From NCBI GenBank assembly GCA_022496205.1, contig WTXD01000050.1:124001-188000 (forward strand): a stretch of 64,000 nt of DNA. Reading direction: 5' to 3'. The notes under the pieces are model-generated. The model did not search any database, was not told where the DNA came from, and saw nothing but the letters and a program-made list of their open reading frames with translations. Position numbers and translations under genes: made by a program. The first letter of the stretch is position 1. Each line of letters opens with the position of its first letter. Source of the stretch: Gloeopeniophorella convolvens (Eukaryota > Basidiomycota > Agaricomycetes > Russulales). This document shows positions 11,742-23,496 of the stretch, piece after piece.

Positions 11742-13161
11742 ATGGCACACCTGACGAAGCCAGCGAAGTACAACATCGCAGATTCAAACATCGCACTCTT
11801 GGGTTCTGACGTATGAATGCGGTGTCAAGTTGACCCATGAGCGTGCCGCTGACTCTGCAGAACAGATCGAAGAGCGTGTACGCGAGCACGCAGGGGACAC
11901 AGAGCGCGCATGGGAACATGCTGGGGTGCGACCTGGTCTGCAGATCTGGCGCATCGAGAACTTCAACATCGTTGACTGGCCGAAGGAACGCTACGGCTTG
12001 TTCTATGATGGCGATTCCTACATTGTTCTTCATGTGCGTTGTGCCCTGAAGGCCGCTCATGATACGGGCTGCTCACTGATGAGCTGCAATGCATCCGTGG
12101 ATAGACATACAAGAAAGACCCAGAAAACGAAATGCTGTCGTACGATCTACACTTCTGGTTAGGATCGGAGACCAGTCAAGACGAGGCGGGTACTGCTGCA
12201 TACAAGACAGTCGAGCTGGACGATCGTGCGTATCTGGGCTCCTCTCACCTAAGCAGGTTCTCTTACATGACAGTCATATTTTGATAGACTTGAAGGGACT
12301 GCCAGTGCAGCACCGTGAAGTCCAGTCGTATGAATCACGTCGCTTCCTCTCCTACTTTCCACGCTTCATAATGCTTCGCGGCGGCGTGGCAACGGGATTT
12401 CACCACGTCTCCGCGCTGCCACCTCCCGACACGCATCGCCTGTACCGCATTGGCGTGGCGCACGACGCAGGGCATCCGGCACGCAGTATGTTGCTCGTGC
12501 GTGAGGTACCTGCAGAACCACAAAGCCTCGACGAGGGTGACGTCTTCGTGCTTGATCGCGGCACGGCGATATGGCAATTCAACACGAAGACAAGCCTTGG
12601 TAAGGAAAAGTTTCGCGCCGCAGAGTTTGTACAGGAGCTCGTCAACGCGAGGCAAGGGCAGGGTGAATCGGTCGTATTTGGTGCGTCTACCTTATCCCTT
12701 CCCCAGTCAACACGGGAGCTGCCGCTGATGATCAAGTAACTTTCCCGCTAGACGAAGGTGCAGTAGGCTCGGGCAACTTCTTAGCAGCACTTGGAACGGA
12801 CACGTTCCCTACCCGCGAGACCGTGTCGGACTCGTCGAACGAGGCAGTAACACTCACCGCCTTCCGTCTGTCTGACGATACCGGCAACGTCCACTTCGAG
12901 CCGATCGATGACTTCACGCGCTCGTCGTTGTCGCCAGGCGACGCAATTCTTCTGGACCATTCCGATAGCCTGCATCCTGTCATCTACGTGTGGCTCGGAA
13001 GGAACGCGTCCCTCCGAGAACGACGCCTTGCCGTCCAGTATGCTCAAACACACCTGCACGAGAGACATGACGGACGACCGGCCAAAGCGGCAGCTTGCAT
13101 CATAAAGATGAACGAAGGTTCCGAGAGTCAGGGATTCTTGCAGCTTATTGATGGTTTGTGA
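11742..13161 (+). CDS. Gelsolin/severin-type actin-binding protein
   Basis: 386 residues in five exons: 11742-11810, 11866-12033, 12105-12225, 12288-12680, 12752-13161. The start [20 protein letters not shown] matches the severin N-terminus. Three gelsolin repeats follow. The first contains [10 protein letters not shown] and [14 protein letters not shown], with [17 protein letters not shown] and the [12 protein letters not shown] block. The second contains [18 protein letters not shown]. The third contains [12 protein letters not shown] and [13 protein letters not shown]. Severin/fragmin proteins cap and sever actin filaments in a calcium-dependent manner. The acidic Gly-Asp-Ser/Asp positions typical of calcium sites are visible. 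Three repeats and this length match severin rather than six-repeat gelsolin. It is convergent with the WD40 gene. Confidence 0.93.
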
Positions 13162-13687
13162 ACGTTATAACACCTCCATAACTGCATCAATTCTATGTGT
13201 ATGATATGCCTGGTCCGATTGAATGCGCATGAAGCCCCGCGTTGACTGGCGGGCTCACGGGGGCACTGTATAAGACGCTCACTATCATGATACCACCGTT
13301 AATTTCGGTGTCGACGAATGCAAGTATATGTTTCCTGGAGGGCGGCCGCCGCACTGGTTAGCGAACATAAAAGACATCGTGTATATGGTGTCTGTCAGCA
13401 CGATGCAAGCCGAACATGACGCGTGGTTTGGGCACTTGGCTATCCTCTTCCGGTGCTCAGAGAATGTGCTGATTAAAGTGGAGAGATAATTTTAAAACAA
13501 CTATCGTCGGTGCTAGTTTCGAGGAGTCCGAGCGACTGTATCTACTCAGCCTTTGCTTGATATTCCGTCAAATCCGAGCTGTTCCTTACTGTTGCTTACG
13601 CTGGAGCCAGACTCCATGTGCCATAACTATACTACATCTGGCTGATTTTGATCCGATAAAATAAAAGAGGATACAACGCCCTACACT
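13162..13687. other. Convergent intergenic region, no gene seen
   Basis: 526 bp between the stop codons of the gelsolin (+) and WD40 (-) genes. No ORF or repeat of note. Confidence 0.45.
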
Positions 13688-15997
13688 TCAGAGCCCCTCC
13701 GGTATGACATGTTCCGAACCGTCGTCCATGACCATATCGTCATAGTCTGCGTCATCGTCTGATTGCATCGCCGGCCGTCTGAGAGCAAACAAGTCTCTGC
13801 CACCCTCTCGTTGCAGGATCCTGTCATTTGTACGTTCAGGGATCACGCGCATGATGCGGAGAGGAAGACGCACATGTCAAAGTAAGCAATCGAGCGCGCA
13901 TCTTCTCCCATAGAGTCGTCGGGATCCGTGATTGTGCCGATGTCCATCAACAAGCGTAACACGGCTGGTTCGCCCAGAGCACTTGCGGTACTGGGTAACG
14001 AGCGTGCCGTTGCGGATGTGGGTGACAGGTCTACTGCGAAAGGTGCACTCGGTGTCGGCGAATGCAAGATGACGTGGCGCTCAATGCCTGATGTCGCAAT
14101 CAGCGGGAGCACGGGGTGGATAAGAGTCGTATTGACAATCGAGAGGTGACCTTTCCGAGGACATCATTCATATGGGCAAAGTACGAGAGAACGGTATGCA
14201 TACCACCAAGACGCGTTAGCGGGGTCGATAGTTCCTTGGGAACATATTTCTTGCTTGAATACGATGGGCCGGTGAAAGCTAGCGTTGGCACAGATGTCAG
14301 AATTCGTTGATCAGCGGTTTGGCTAAGGATGCTGACCAATAATTCCGTCTTCGCCCCCATTCAGCCACTCGTCTGCGGCTATCTCTTGCCTCTCGTCCCC
14401 AAGGGCTTCCAAAGATGGTACCTTCCAAAGGTATCCTCTAAAATCATCAGAGCCTGAGGAGTAGTAAGTCTCTCCGCCTGTTGTGAGTGCGCTTCCGCCA
14501 AAGGAACCGTGCTGCATACGATGAACGAAAAGAACGAGAAAGGAGGTGAAATAGGTACCTTCATCGTTGTAGAATCTGCAAACGTTCGCTCATCCGGAGG
14601 CGAAGGAGAGCCATCCGGGAGATTGCGTCCACTGCAGACTGCTATTGGGTATGGGTCATTGAGAGAATAGACTGTCGGAAACCAGTGCTGGTTGGACCCA
14701 TAAAAGTCAGGGAATGACGCGAAAATGTTCGCCACTCACGAGGAAAGCAACTCCAAGTTTAGTCCCTAGTAGGGTGCATGTCAAAACGAAGGTCCGTTGA
14801 AAGTAACGATAAGACTCGCCGTCTGGGTCCCATGTTATGCTGCTCGCCTCAGGTCGGATGTAATGCACAGCAGATCGCTTGGTTATTCTCGTGACATACT
14901 TGGGCGACAGTGATGCCTGTCAGGTCTTTGAAAGTGCGGAGTTTGGTACACTCACTTTCAGAACGATACCCTCGTTCGTCCGCTGACTAAGCGGTCCAAA
15001 CGCCATGCGCATATCGCGGAGGCGAACGTTGCCACGAACATCACTGGTGGCGAACAGGTGCTCTATGGTTGGATGGAAGGTGGCACCCGAGAACTCGGCC
15101 GCCTGCCGCAGGGTCCCTTGCGCACGGGTCATGCGCGACTCGGCACGGCCATCGTGGAGCATGACACAACCGTCTTCGCTGACGCCTGATCAAGAAAAAG
15201 GCTGGAGGGAAACAGTAGGAAGGAGATTCACCTCGCGGTCATAAAAATCTCATCCTGATGGGGGTGGCAGGAAACGCTCCGAATGAAGTCCTGTATGTAC
15301 TTTCAGGGTCCCGATGTTTCAATTGCAAACGCGCATACAAACCGAGTGTTGTGTGTAAGCTTGCATTGGCTCGTTCTCTGTCGTAAAATGTGAGGTATAG
15401 CGGGTCATGTCGTATTTGAGGACTGTGTCGTCTGCGCCACCACTGGTCGTGGCAAAACCTCAGAGCGATATCGCATGAACAGCCTAGAGGGCGCACGAGA
15501 AGATGTATTGATTTGAAGCGGAGAAGGCAACGGTGAATACGTTCGACTTTGTGGACATGTCAGCGGCTAAGTGAGAGTAAAGCCCAGAACGTACATGGGG
15601 ACCACTGAACGAACACGATGGTGTCGCTACATCCTCTTGATGCAAGTCCCACAACTTGACAACACGATCTGTTGGCCATGACATGAATTAAAGATCGATC
15701 GACCAGGGCACAGCTGCTCACCATCTCCTGCACTCGCTAGCCACCTGCCACTTCCCGGAGAGAATGCCAAGGCGTTGACGCATGAGGAGTGTCCGGTGAG
15801 TTTCCTGTTTCAGTGGGGGTTTCACAGAACGTAGGTGAGCATCAGAGATCAGGAGATAGGGCCAATTGACGGTACCTCGAATACGGAAATCCTCCGTCAA
15901 ATAATCCAGAAACTATATTCTGCCTAGTCCTGTGATGCGCTGTTGGATAGAGAGAGCGATTGGGAGCGGATGTACGCCGTGGGTGAGCCGACGACAT
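13688..15997 (-). CDS. WD40-repeat protein resembling DDB1/CUL4-associated factors (DCAF5-like)
   Basis: 537 residues in 14 exons: 15997-15876, 15804-15722, 15668-15595, 15546-15497, 15442-15343, 15290-15232, 15178-14956, 14898-14808, 14765-14740, 14687-14559, 14511-14337, 14278-14207, 14150-13874, 13820-13688. Visible WD40 pieces: KLTGHSSCVNALAFSPGS with RVVKLWDLHQED, then SNVFTVAFSASNQYIFSSG, RSVSCHPHQDEIFMTA, EHLFATSDVRGNVRLRDMR, SGSDDFRGYLWKVPS, and LIATSGIERHVILHSPTP. The end is acidic (SDDDADYDDMVMDDG). DCAF proteins are substrate receptors of CUL4-DDB1 ubiquitin ligases; the WDxR-type motif is only partly apparent here, so that role is inference. Exon 9 is 26 nt and the preceding intron 42 nt. 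The start is the first ATG giving an in-frame first exon. It shares a 288-bp divergent promoter with the AVL9 gene. Confidence 0.87.
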
Positions 15998-16285
15998 TGA
16001 CCTGGTAACATGACCTCGGTCGGGTGTACTTTGAGATGAGGATATTCGAGCCGGAAGGACGCGAGAGAATGGGTTAATATCCCAACAATGAGCCAAATGC
16101 AGTGCTTTGATGAACGCCCTCGGAGGAAGCGCTGCTTCGCCCGCTATGTAACAGTGGTGGCAGTGGAGAGCGAGCGCCGGAGAGCACGTGAGCTGAGAGG
16201 AGGCAAGCGCCCATGATTTAGAGCTGACTGCTCCAGCCTTGCGCACACTCTGCAATCGAATCCTGATCCAGAGCACGCTCTTTCA
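15998..16285. promoter_or_regulatory. Compact divergent promoter region (WD40 gene / AVL9 gene)
   Basis: Only 288 bp separate the two start codons, so both promoters must lie here or overlap the 5' ends. No TATA box is evident. ORF 15842-16276 minus covers it in a shadow frame. Confidence 0.4.
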
Positions 16286-19200
16286 ATGTCTTCTCATCTC
16301 GATTTCAGCGCAGGCCACGAAGAGGATGACGTTCACGACGTTCATGATACCCATGATACCCACACAGACCATCCCCTAACCCTAGATCTCCATGGTGCCC
16401 TCGCCGACCATGACGACGACGCGGACACTGCATCCCAGCGCTCGATATCCCTCTCTTCGCCCGCTGCTTCGTCCCACCATTCGCCGACTCTTCCCCCGCT
16501 GCCTGAAATCGACACGTCTCGCCGCCAGTCGCACCCCAACACTATCTCAACCGAGAGCTCAGAGGACCCCGACGACGCCAGCCTTTACGACACACGCGCT
16601 AGTTCTGTCACTTCGCACGGAGAGCCTCCATTCGACGACGAGACAAAGCACGCCATCCCGCCAACACCCCTGCCAGCGACTTTGCAGAGCACCGTCTACC
16701 CACCCTCGCAGCCATGGAGTCCTGGGCGATCATCAGTCGCTTCATTCGCGACTAGCACTTCGTCTTACTCCAGAAAGGCCAGGCCAGAGAGTATGCTCGT
16801 AGATGCCCCCAAGGGTCCCCTCGTGCTAGGAATCGCCCTTGTGGATTTCAACCACCAGGTGCGCGGCCCGTCTACGCATATATCTCATGTATCTCAACGT
16901 ATGCAGGTTGGCCCGAAGGTCGAGTTCTCCATAGGAAGCATCTTCGAGGACGAGGAAATCGGCAAAATTCTGCCTTTCTTAGCGCTGCCCGATGGCGCAC
17001 ATCTTGTACGTCAACAAACCACATTCTTTGCGTGCTGCCTCACTCACAACGAGCAGAACATTGAGGACTACTCTTACTTTCACCTCGTTCCAAATACTCC
17101 CAATCCTAGCACAATCTTCGGCATATCGTGCGCTCGTCCCCAGGCATTTTTATCACTATCTTATGACGCGTGTCTAGATGTAATCGTCAAATTGCGACAT
17201 CGTCTCTCCTCGTGAAAGAGGCTGACATGACACGCTCAACCGTCCAAAAAGCTGTCGTGGTGCTCGCCTCCAAGCCCGTGTTTGGTCCCATACGAGATCG
17301 GTTAGGAGTTATTACATTGGCGCTCTTCGAGCAGAAGTAAGTACCTCCTCCGATGCTACCACCAGTTGTTTACCTCTCTCAGGGATTTCACGAACACGAA
17401 TATACTCGTCGAATTCTACCAATCATTAGAGGGTTCCTTGCGGAGCCAACTCACGGAAAGCGGGCTTTACATGGGTGTGTCCGCTGAACGTTCTTTACTC
17501 GCGGCTGCTGACAGTCTCTACAGGGACGAGTCTGTAAGTGCTTGTAGCCGCTCTGCTTAGTTGCCAATCTCATCGATCGAAGCCGCGAACTGGTCCACGA
17601 ATTCCGCCATCGTACCTTAGTTCTTGTTAAAGCGTTAATGTTGCAGAAGAAGGTTTGTGCTCCATGTAGCCTTTCATGGCCTACCCTGACAAATCCTCAA
17701 GATCATGTTCTATGGACATCCAGTGGAACGATTATGCACATATCAATACTCTCTAATATCGCTTATTCCAGGTCAGTTTATTCTCATCATGCGATACACC
17801 CATGCTCACGGGGAACCTAGGCCTCCTACAAACTCTGGAGGACTGCGGCTCGCCGCCTCTAGCGTCACGGGCACCTACACTCTCCCAACCGACGTCCCTT
17901 CGCACGTCAGATCGCAAGAGCTTGTTGGCCTATCTCGGTCTCCCACTGGACCTCTTTGGAAAGGTAAGATCTTATCCAAAAGCACCGCATGACAGCTTAA
18001 CCTAAGGTGCCTCCAGGATGCATTCTTTCAACCTTACCTCCCACTGCAACAGCTTGATCACATCAAGGCACAGACGCGCTCTTTCCTCTGCGGAAGCACG
18101 AACGCTATCGTTCGCCAGCAGAAAGAGATCGAGCTCTTAGTAGATGTTGAAAATTGCTCGGTCGAGTTCAGAGATCCCAAGATTGAGCGGGCTGTAGGCC
18201 TCACACCCGCCGACAGGAAGTGGATAGACGAAATAGTAAGGGACGTGAACGATACGTGGGAGACTGAGGATGGTGGGGTGCAGTGAGAACTTTCCCAAGC
18301 CTATTACTCCCTGGTGGATGTTGACTACTATAGGAGGTTCAAGGGCAGCGATGATTACTTACGGATAAAAGTACGTGTGCCCTTTCATATCCCATACGTT
18401 GATGCTGACATTGTGTGCAATAGTTTGAAGAGTATATTTCTGCCGCACTTGCCTCCGTCAAGTACGGCGACTTCCTCGCTAAAGGCGAGAATAGTGGTGT
18501 TCTCATCACCCCCGGATCCGGTACGTCATCCTGCATGTTCCCCATATGTCCCTAACGCGATGTTCAAAGGTGGAGATGCCAATGCCTTACAAGACTTCAA
18601 TCCCATCTGGATTGCCGAGTATAAACGCACGAATGCATTCGACGTCTGGCAGCGCATTACCGATCCAATGCTCTTCGATATTATTGAGCCAAGGTTCATA
18701 CCTCTTCCATTCTGATACTTTCGTCAGAGTTGACTAGATCCCGTATAGACATCCGTGCAACGAGAAGCCAAGTGCTATCGCTGACATTACTCTGCGTCTC
18801 TCTGAGGGAATTCAAGAGCTCAAACTCGAGCAGCAGCTCGCACCAACCCGCGAGGCAATTTCGCGTACCATTACTGCTGGCTCGACGAACTTCTTCAAGG
18901 CTGTCGAGGGGGTCAAAGGCCGATGGATGCAGCGATCTACATCGACAGCCTCCGTCGTCAGCACGAGTACGAGCTCGGGGACCGTCGAGATCTCGTCTGT
19001 GGACGTGCTTGACAGTGGTTCGCTGACACACTCCCCGCTGTCAACTGCATCCGCGCCGGCAGCAGTAGCCGCGCAAGAGGCGCCCGCGAAAGAGCGCCTC
19101 AGTGGGTGGGGCGCCAGCGTCGGCTCATTCTTTGCCACCCGCACGGCGCGCCTTTCCACAGCGGCGAAGGCGCCATCGCCGAGCACCAGTGCGTCTTCGA

Positions 19201-19469
19201 GCGCCGCCGCATCGCCAGTGCCATCTCAAGAAGCGCCATGGAATCGCACCTCTGTACCCGCAGCGGATACCAAGCCACCGCCGGCAGTGACCGTGCAGAC
19301 GCCACCACACGCGCCCACACATATGGCCGCAGACCTCGGCGAGAAGACGCCACGGAGTGATGTCTTCAATCTTGGCGGGGATTCTGGGCGCCAGCGTCGC
19401 TCGCACGATTCGCAGGACCACCATGACATTGGAAGTGACGAGGAGGCCTCTTTTGGTGTCGCTTTGTGA
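16286..19469 (+). CDS. avl9: AVL9-type DENN-family protein, late secretory pathway
   Basis: 843 residues in 14 exons: 16286-16858, 16907-17005, 17057-17127, 17178-17336, 17383-17474, 17524-17533, 17583-17652, 17702-17771, 17821-17963, 18017-18282, 18334-18370, 18424-18520, 18570-18693, 18749-19469. Exon phases all agree. The acidic/Ser-rich N-terminus precedes AVL9 blocks: VGPKVEFSIGSIFEDEEI, LPFLALPDGAHL, EDYSYFHLVP, GISCNRQI, TRSTVQKAVVVLASKPVFGP, KKIMFYGHPVERLCTYQYSL, SVKYGDFLAKGE and DFNPIWIAEYKRTNAFDVW. A Ser/Ala-rich disordered tail follows. Yeast Avl9 acts in Golgi-to-surface export and is related to DENN Rab-exchange proteins. Exon 6 is only 10 nt. Without it, the conserved GTSLRELV segment (around residue 332) is broken and the frame is lost. 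Confidence 0.92.
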
Positions 19470-20106
19470 TCATGGCATGCAGTATGTCTGTCCATTTACT
19501 GGTTCATGCGGATGAATGTCTCTTTGTCTCGGTATCATCTTAATACAGATATTCCTTTTTGAAGAACATATGGTTCATACTGTGCTTAAATCTGTCCGAA
19601 CGATGCCACTCAAACATGTAACCGCGTCACCTGCTCATTCAAGTATCTCAAGTATCACTGCCTGACACCTTCCCAGCGGCCGCCCTACATTGGTCTTCCC
19701 AGCAGCGGTCGCGATTTGGCCGCAGCGCTTCAACGGCAAAAGGGTATCGTCAACATGCGACGGCACCCTGTCAGTAGTTCGGAGCATCGCAAACTGCGAA
19801 ACGCAGCCGAACTGAGTACACTATTATACCGCGTCTGCCGACGTCAAACGTGCTAGCGGCCCGCCCAATGGAGGCGGTTGTAACGAATGAGACCTTGCCG
19901 GCCTCCTTCCGTCCGGCCTCTCACACTAACGACACTAACCGACACGCCGAATACTTATAAAACGCGCTGGCAAAGCTCAAGAGTCCCTCATCGCACCGCG
20001 AGCTTCCACCATAGCGTCTCCAGACTCCTCTTTCACGCTCTCGTCGCTCCCCAGCACCCCGACCTCAACAGTCCTGTCCTTCATCCCCACCGACACCGAC
20101 AGTATC
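19470..20106. other. Intergenic region upstream of the duplicated-domain gene
   Basis: 637 bp holding the AVL9 3' end and a promoter region. From about 19,887 the sequence becomes pyrimidine-rich, as in fungal core promoters and leaders. A TTATAAAA element lies at 19955-19962. Confidence 0.45.
19955..19962 (+). promoter_or_regulatory. TATA box candidate
   Basis: TTATAAAA lies about 150 nt before the ATG at 20107 and is followed by a CT-rich leader. This layout suggests a strongly regulated or highly expressed gene, which is inference. Confidence 0.4.
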
Positions 20107-20842
20107 ATGGCTACTACCCCCGTCTGCACCTCTGGACACTGCGGCTCCACGGAGCTCTGGATCACCTACCACCAAGCCTCTCGCGGGCACAAGCAAGTCA
20201 CAGCACAGCTCATTGACGTCAGCGACGCTGCACGCCTATTCGACCTGGAGGACGTGCTCGACCATGTCTTCTCCCAGGGATTTGTTGATCCTAAGTGGCG
20301 TTCTGTTGTGTGGTGGGAGGAATGCACCACTGCGCACCTCAAGGCTAGCTCTTCCGTGCAAGATCTACTCGCGCGTGGGGTTGGCGTCACGCCCGAGACG
20401 GCGCTGCGTCTTATCATCAGTAGGTGGCACTTTCCTTCATCTTGGGTACAGGGGTACTCATGTTTCACTTCTACAATAGCTGACCTCCCTACGGCCCTCT
20501 GGGTGCGTTATGAGTACGTGCACTGTTCGCACCGCCATGGTGCAACGCAGCGCATCCGCCTTGATCTCCCACACTTGAAGTGTGAGCGTCTTGCGCACGT
20601 CACGAACCACATCTTCGCGCAGGGGTATCTCCCGAGCCGCGCTCGTAGCCTGGTGTCCTGGAAGGGAGCGTGCGGCAAACACATCGACGAGAGTGCTCGT
20701 GTCGAAGACGTGCTGGCGTGGGGTGAGGGTACTTGCGAGGAGAAGCCCCTCCGTCTTGTCGTTGGTGAGTGTGGTTGGCTTGCATGTATCACAAAAACCG
20801 AGTTCCTTCAAGTTTTGCTGACTTCGAGCTCCAGATCTCTGA
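20107..20842 (+). CDS. Small hypothetical protein with two tandem homologous domains
   Basis: 201 residues by my model, exons 20107-20419, 20480-20764 and 20835-20842. Two domains of about 95 residues align with each other. Both begin TxLWxxY, continue with a basic stretch, then a block F/L-AHVTNHIFAQGYL or its diverged partner DHVFSQGF, SLV/VVW plus GxC-like, a VEDVLAWGEG / VQDLLARGVG motif, and end LRLVV / LRLII. Intron 1 falls exactly at the domain border and intron 2 after the second LRLVV, giving a final exon of only a few codons (ends VVDL-stop). If intron 2 is retained, the reading frame runs to 20901. I recall similar multi-repeat proteins of unknown role in agaricomycetes. No signal peptide or membrane helix is seen. 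Confidence 0.75.
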
Positions 20843-21230
20843 AGGGCTACCATTACCAGTTGAGACACGTCCCAGCTGCTATCGTCTTCAAGTTTGCTTG
20901 AACGGTCGCCCGCTTTCTACATTCCATTCTTTAAAATACTAGCATCGTAGTTTCAACCTAATTTTGCTCTACATCGGAATGGTATTGTCTGAAAGTATGT
21001 CAACCAGAGGAGTTCGTACGCGAGCGCGTGCCACGTTTTCGGGTTGTGACACGGTCGTGGCCGCCCGTTGCAGATTTATCGGAAGTGGGAGCGTAAGTCA
21101 CCCTATCGGAGACGGTGCATGGTGGCTCAATAATCGGAAGGGCACCGTGAAAGGGTCGAGCTGGGATGCGTTGTATAATGATACATACGTTAATACAGAT
21201 AGGGCGCTACACACTAATATACATATGCTT
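20843..21230. other. Convergent intergenic region
   Basis: 388 bp between two convergent genes. ORF 20964-21272 plus runs into the antisense of the next gene and is not supported. Confidence 0.4.
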
Positions 21231-23496
21231 CTAGTCTACAACCTCGAGGCCGTCATAGCTCGCCATTCCTAGCGCATGCTTCATGCTTGACAGCGGCGTC
21301 ATCTCCATCTTCGCAGCAGGCTTAATCTCCTCACCTTGCTCGTTCGACATGACTGTGTCATCATCCAGAGTGTCGTCATCTTCCTCGCCCATGAACACCT
21401 TCATCATTGCTGGACTGAAACCGCTCATAAGTGCAACACCCTTGTGCTCGGCCTCCGCCGGTGCCGTCTCGAGCGCGCCAGCAAGGTTCCAGTACACGAT
21501 CTCGGGCATATCGTACCCGGCTTCCTCGTATGCGCGCGCGATCGAGTTGTGCGTTGTCTCCCACTTGGTGACGCCAGCTGCGGCTTCTTGCGGCCATGCA
21601 GCACTGTCAAACTGCATGTCGGAGAAGACGAACAGGCGCTTGACCATCGCCTCACGCGGCACGGTGTGCTTCACCGCAAGTGGGAGAAGCAGATTCACAA
21701 ATACGCCGTACAGATCCGTGTTCATGCCCCAATCGCTGTTGACCATCCCCCAAACGCGGTTGGCGAGCTCCGCGCCAGGGTCGACCATGACAAGTTGCGG
21801 TTGCGCAGAGAACGTGACGAATGCGTTCACGAAGGGCGGCTTCGCGAGCTCTGCGAGAACCATGGAAAGCGCGACGGCAGGGACAATCGGCTGTGGTGGT
21901 AAACCGCGCGCAGTGGGCCATTCGATATTTCCCATGGACCCCAACACGTCACACAACGCGAGGCAGTTGTCCAGCGTGCCCGCGCTCCGCAGCCGCTCAA
22001 GCACTGCATTCCACTGTGCATCGACGACCTGCGCCTCACGCTTGGCGATGCGCGCCTGCAGAGTCTCTGCGACCGATGAATCGGCCCGCTGTTTGTAGAA
22101 GGATGCCAACGCCTTATTGACGAGCTCGTGTGGGAGAAGGGTGGCGCCAGAGATCTTCGCCTTGCCATCAGCGACGCTGTCAAGGAACGACCCAAACCGC
22201 TCGCCGTCGTGTTTGAGGAAGTGCTTGCTGTTAATGTGCATGCACTTGGAGGGAACATGGTTGTATGAGATAGCCTCCCAGCGGCGCGCAGCCATCAACG
22301 GTTCCGGGACGCGCGATGCAGCGCGAAGAGGTGTGAGGACCCAGCGTTGGTAGAACGAACGGAGAACGTGTACGTCATCGATGGGGACTTCGGACGACGC
22401 GTCGACTGGCCGGAAGAGGGAAACCATGGCACCGTCATGACGCAGGAGGATTGCGAGAGCCGTGGAGATGTTGGTCACCCTGTCGTGCGATGCGCCGGGT
22501 GTGGGTGCCCATTTTCCGACTAGAGACACCTTCTGGAAGATGTGCTTCCGCTCCCCACCAGCTGGTATCTTCTCTGCCTGGCGCACGAGTTCAGTCTGTT
22601 CGGCGAGGTTGTCTGCAAAGTGGCGAGCAACAACGATATAGAGAGCGCGGTAGCGAGGTTCATAAAGCTTGGCCAGGAGAAGCGCGTGGGTATCAGCGGC
22701 GAGTTTAGTGCGACGCTCCCTCGCGATAACCTTGATCTTCCGGTTCCTAGAAGCAAGCAACGCTTCGAACTCCTCTTCTGTGGGCGCGGAGGCGCGTTCG
22801 GCGGTGGTCAACGTTGGCGGACCGGAGGCTGATTTATCGACGTATTGCCAGCCGCGCGGAACGTGCAGGAATCGTGCTGGTTGTGCGTCGAACTGCTCGA
22901 GGGTCGCGAGGGCCAGGATGTTCAAAAGATCCTTCCAGTAGCCGTGAGGCACCAGATGTTGCTGTCCCTTAGATTTGCACACGGGGGCGACGAGCTGCGA
23001 CAAGTTGGCGATTGCTGTGCGCGGGTGGTGCTCGTAGAGCCAGCCAAACGCGCTGAGTACAGCTTCGTCAATGAAAGGCGATAGGCTAGAGACGCAGGAC
23101 GACGAACCGATAGAACAATTCTTTGTCACCCTTCCCGTCATGGATGCTCCGAGCGTTCCAGATAAGCCTCAGAGTAAGTCCCGGATCCTCCTTCCATGCT
23201 CTGTCTAGCATCGCGTGGATATTCTCGGTCGGGGTTTCGGGAGACAAAGCCTGGAAGGCATCCAACGTATCCGAGAGCGTCGAGCTGAACGCGGGCGCCC
23301 CGTTCTCAGTGAACTTGCGGTGCGCAGTGGACTTGAGCGCATCCATGAAGGCATTCTGAGGCTCTGGCGTAACAGCTTTGACATCGGGAGTGGGACGAAG
23401 GGGAAGCAGAAGGTCGAGGAAGTCAGGATCGAAGAGCTCTGGGATGTATGGCAGATAAACGTTTTGGGAGGTAGAGGCGGCGACGGGAGTTGACAT
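21231..23496 (-). CDS. DUF2828 (vWA-like) protein
   Basis: 736 residues, exons 23496-23108 and 23052-21231 (phase 2, intron 55 nt). DUF2828 signatures: N-terminal NAFMDALKSTAHRKFTENGA, LDAFQALSPET, LRLIWNARSIHDGKGDKELF, FGWLYEHHPRTAIANL, the FLKHDGERFGSFLDSVADGK block, NCLALCDVLGSM, a LFVFSDMQFD segment resembling a vWA metal site, and GYDMPEIVYWNLAG. The family is widespread in fungi, plants and oomycetes and related to TROVE/vWA modules, but its molecular role is unknown to me. Start MSTPVAASTSQ was chosen over the upstream ATG at 23568 because the extra residues are basic and unlike the family. It is transcribed divergently from the DHHC gene across 1.2 kb. Confidence 0.9.
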
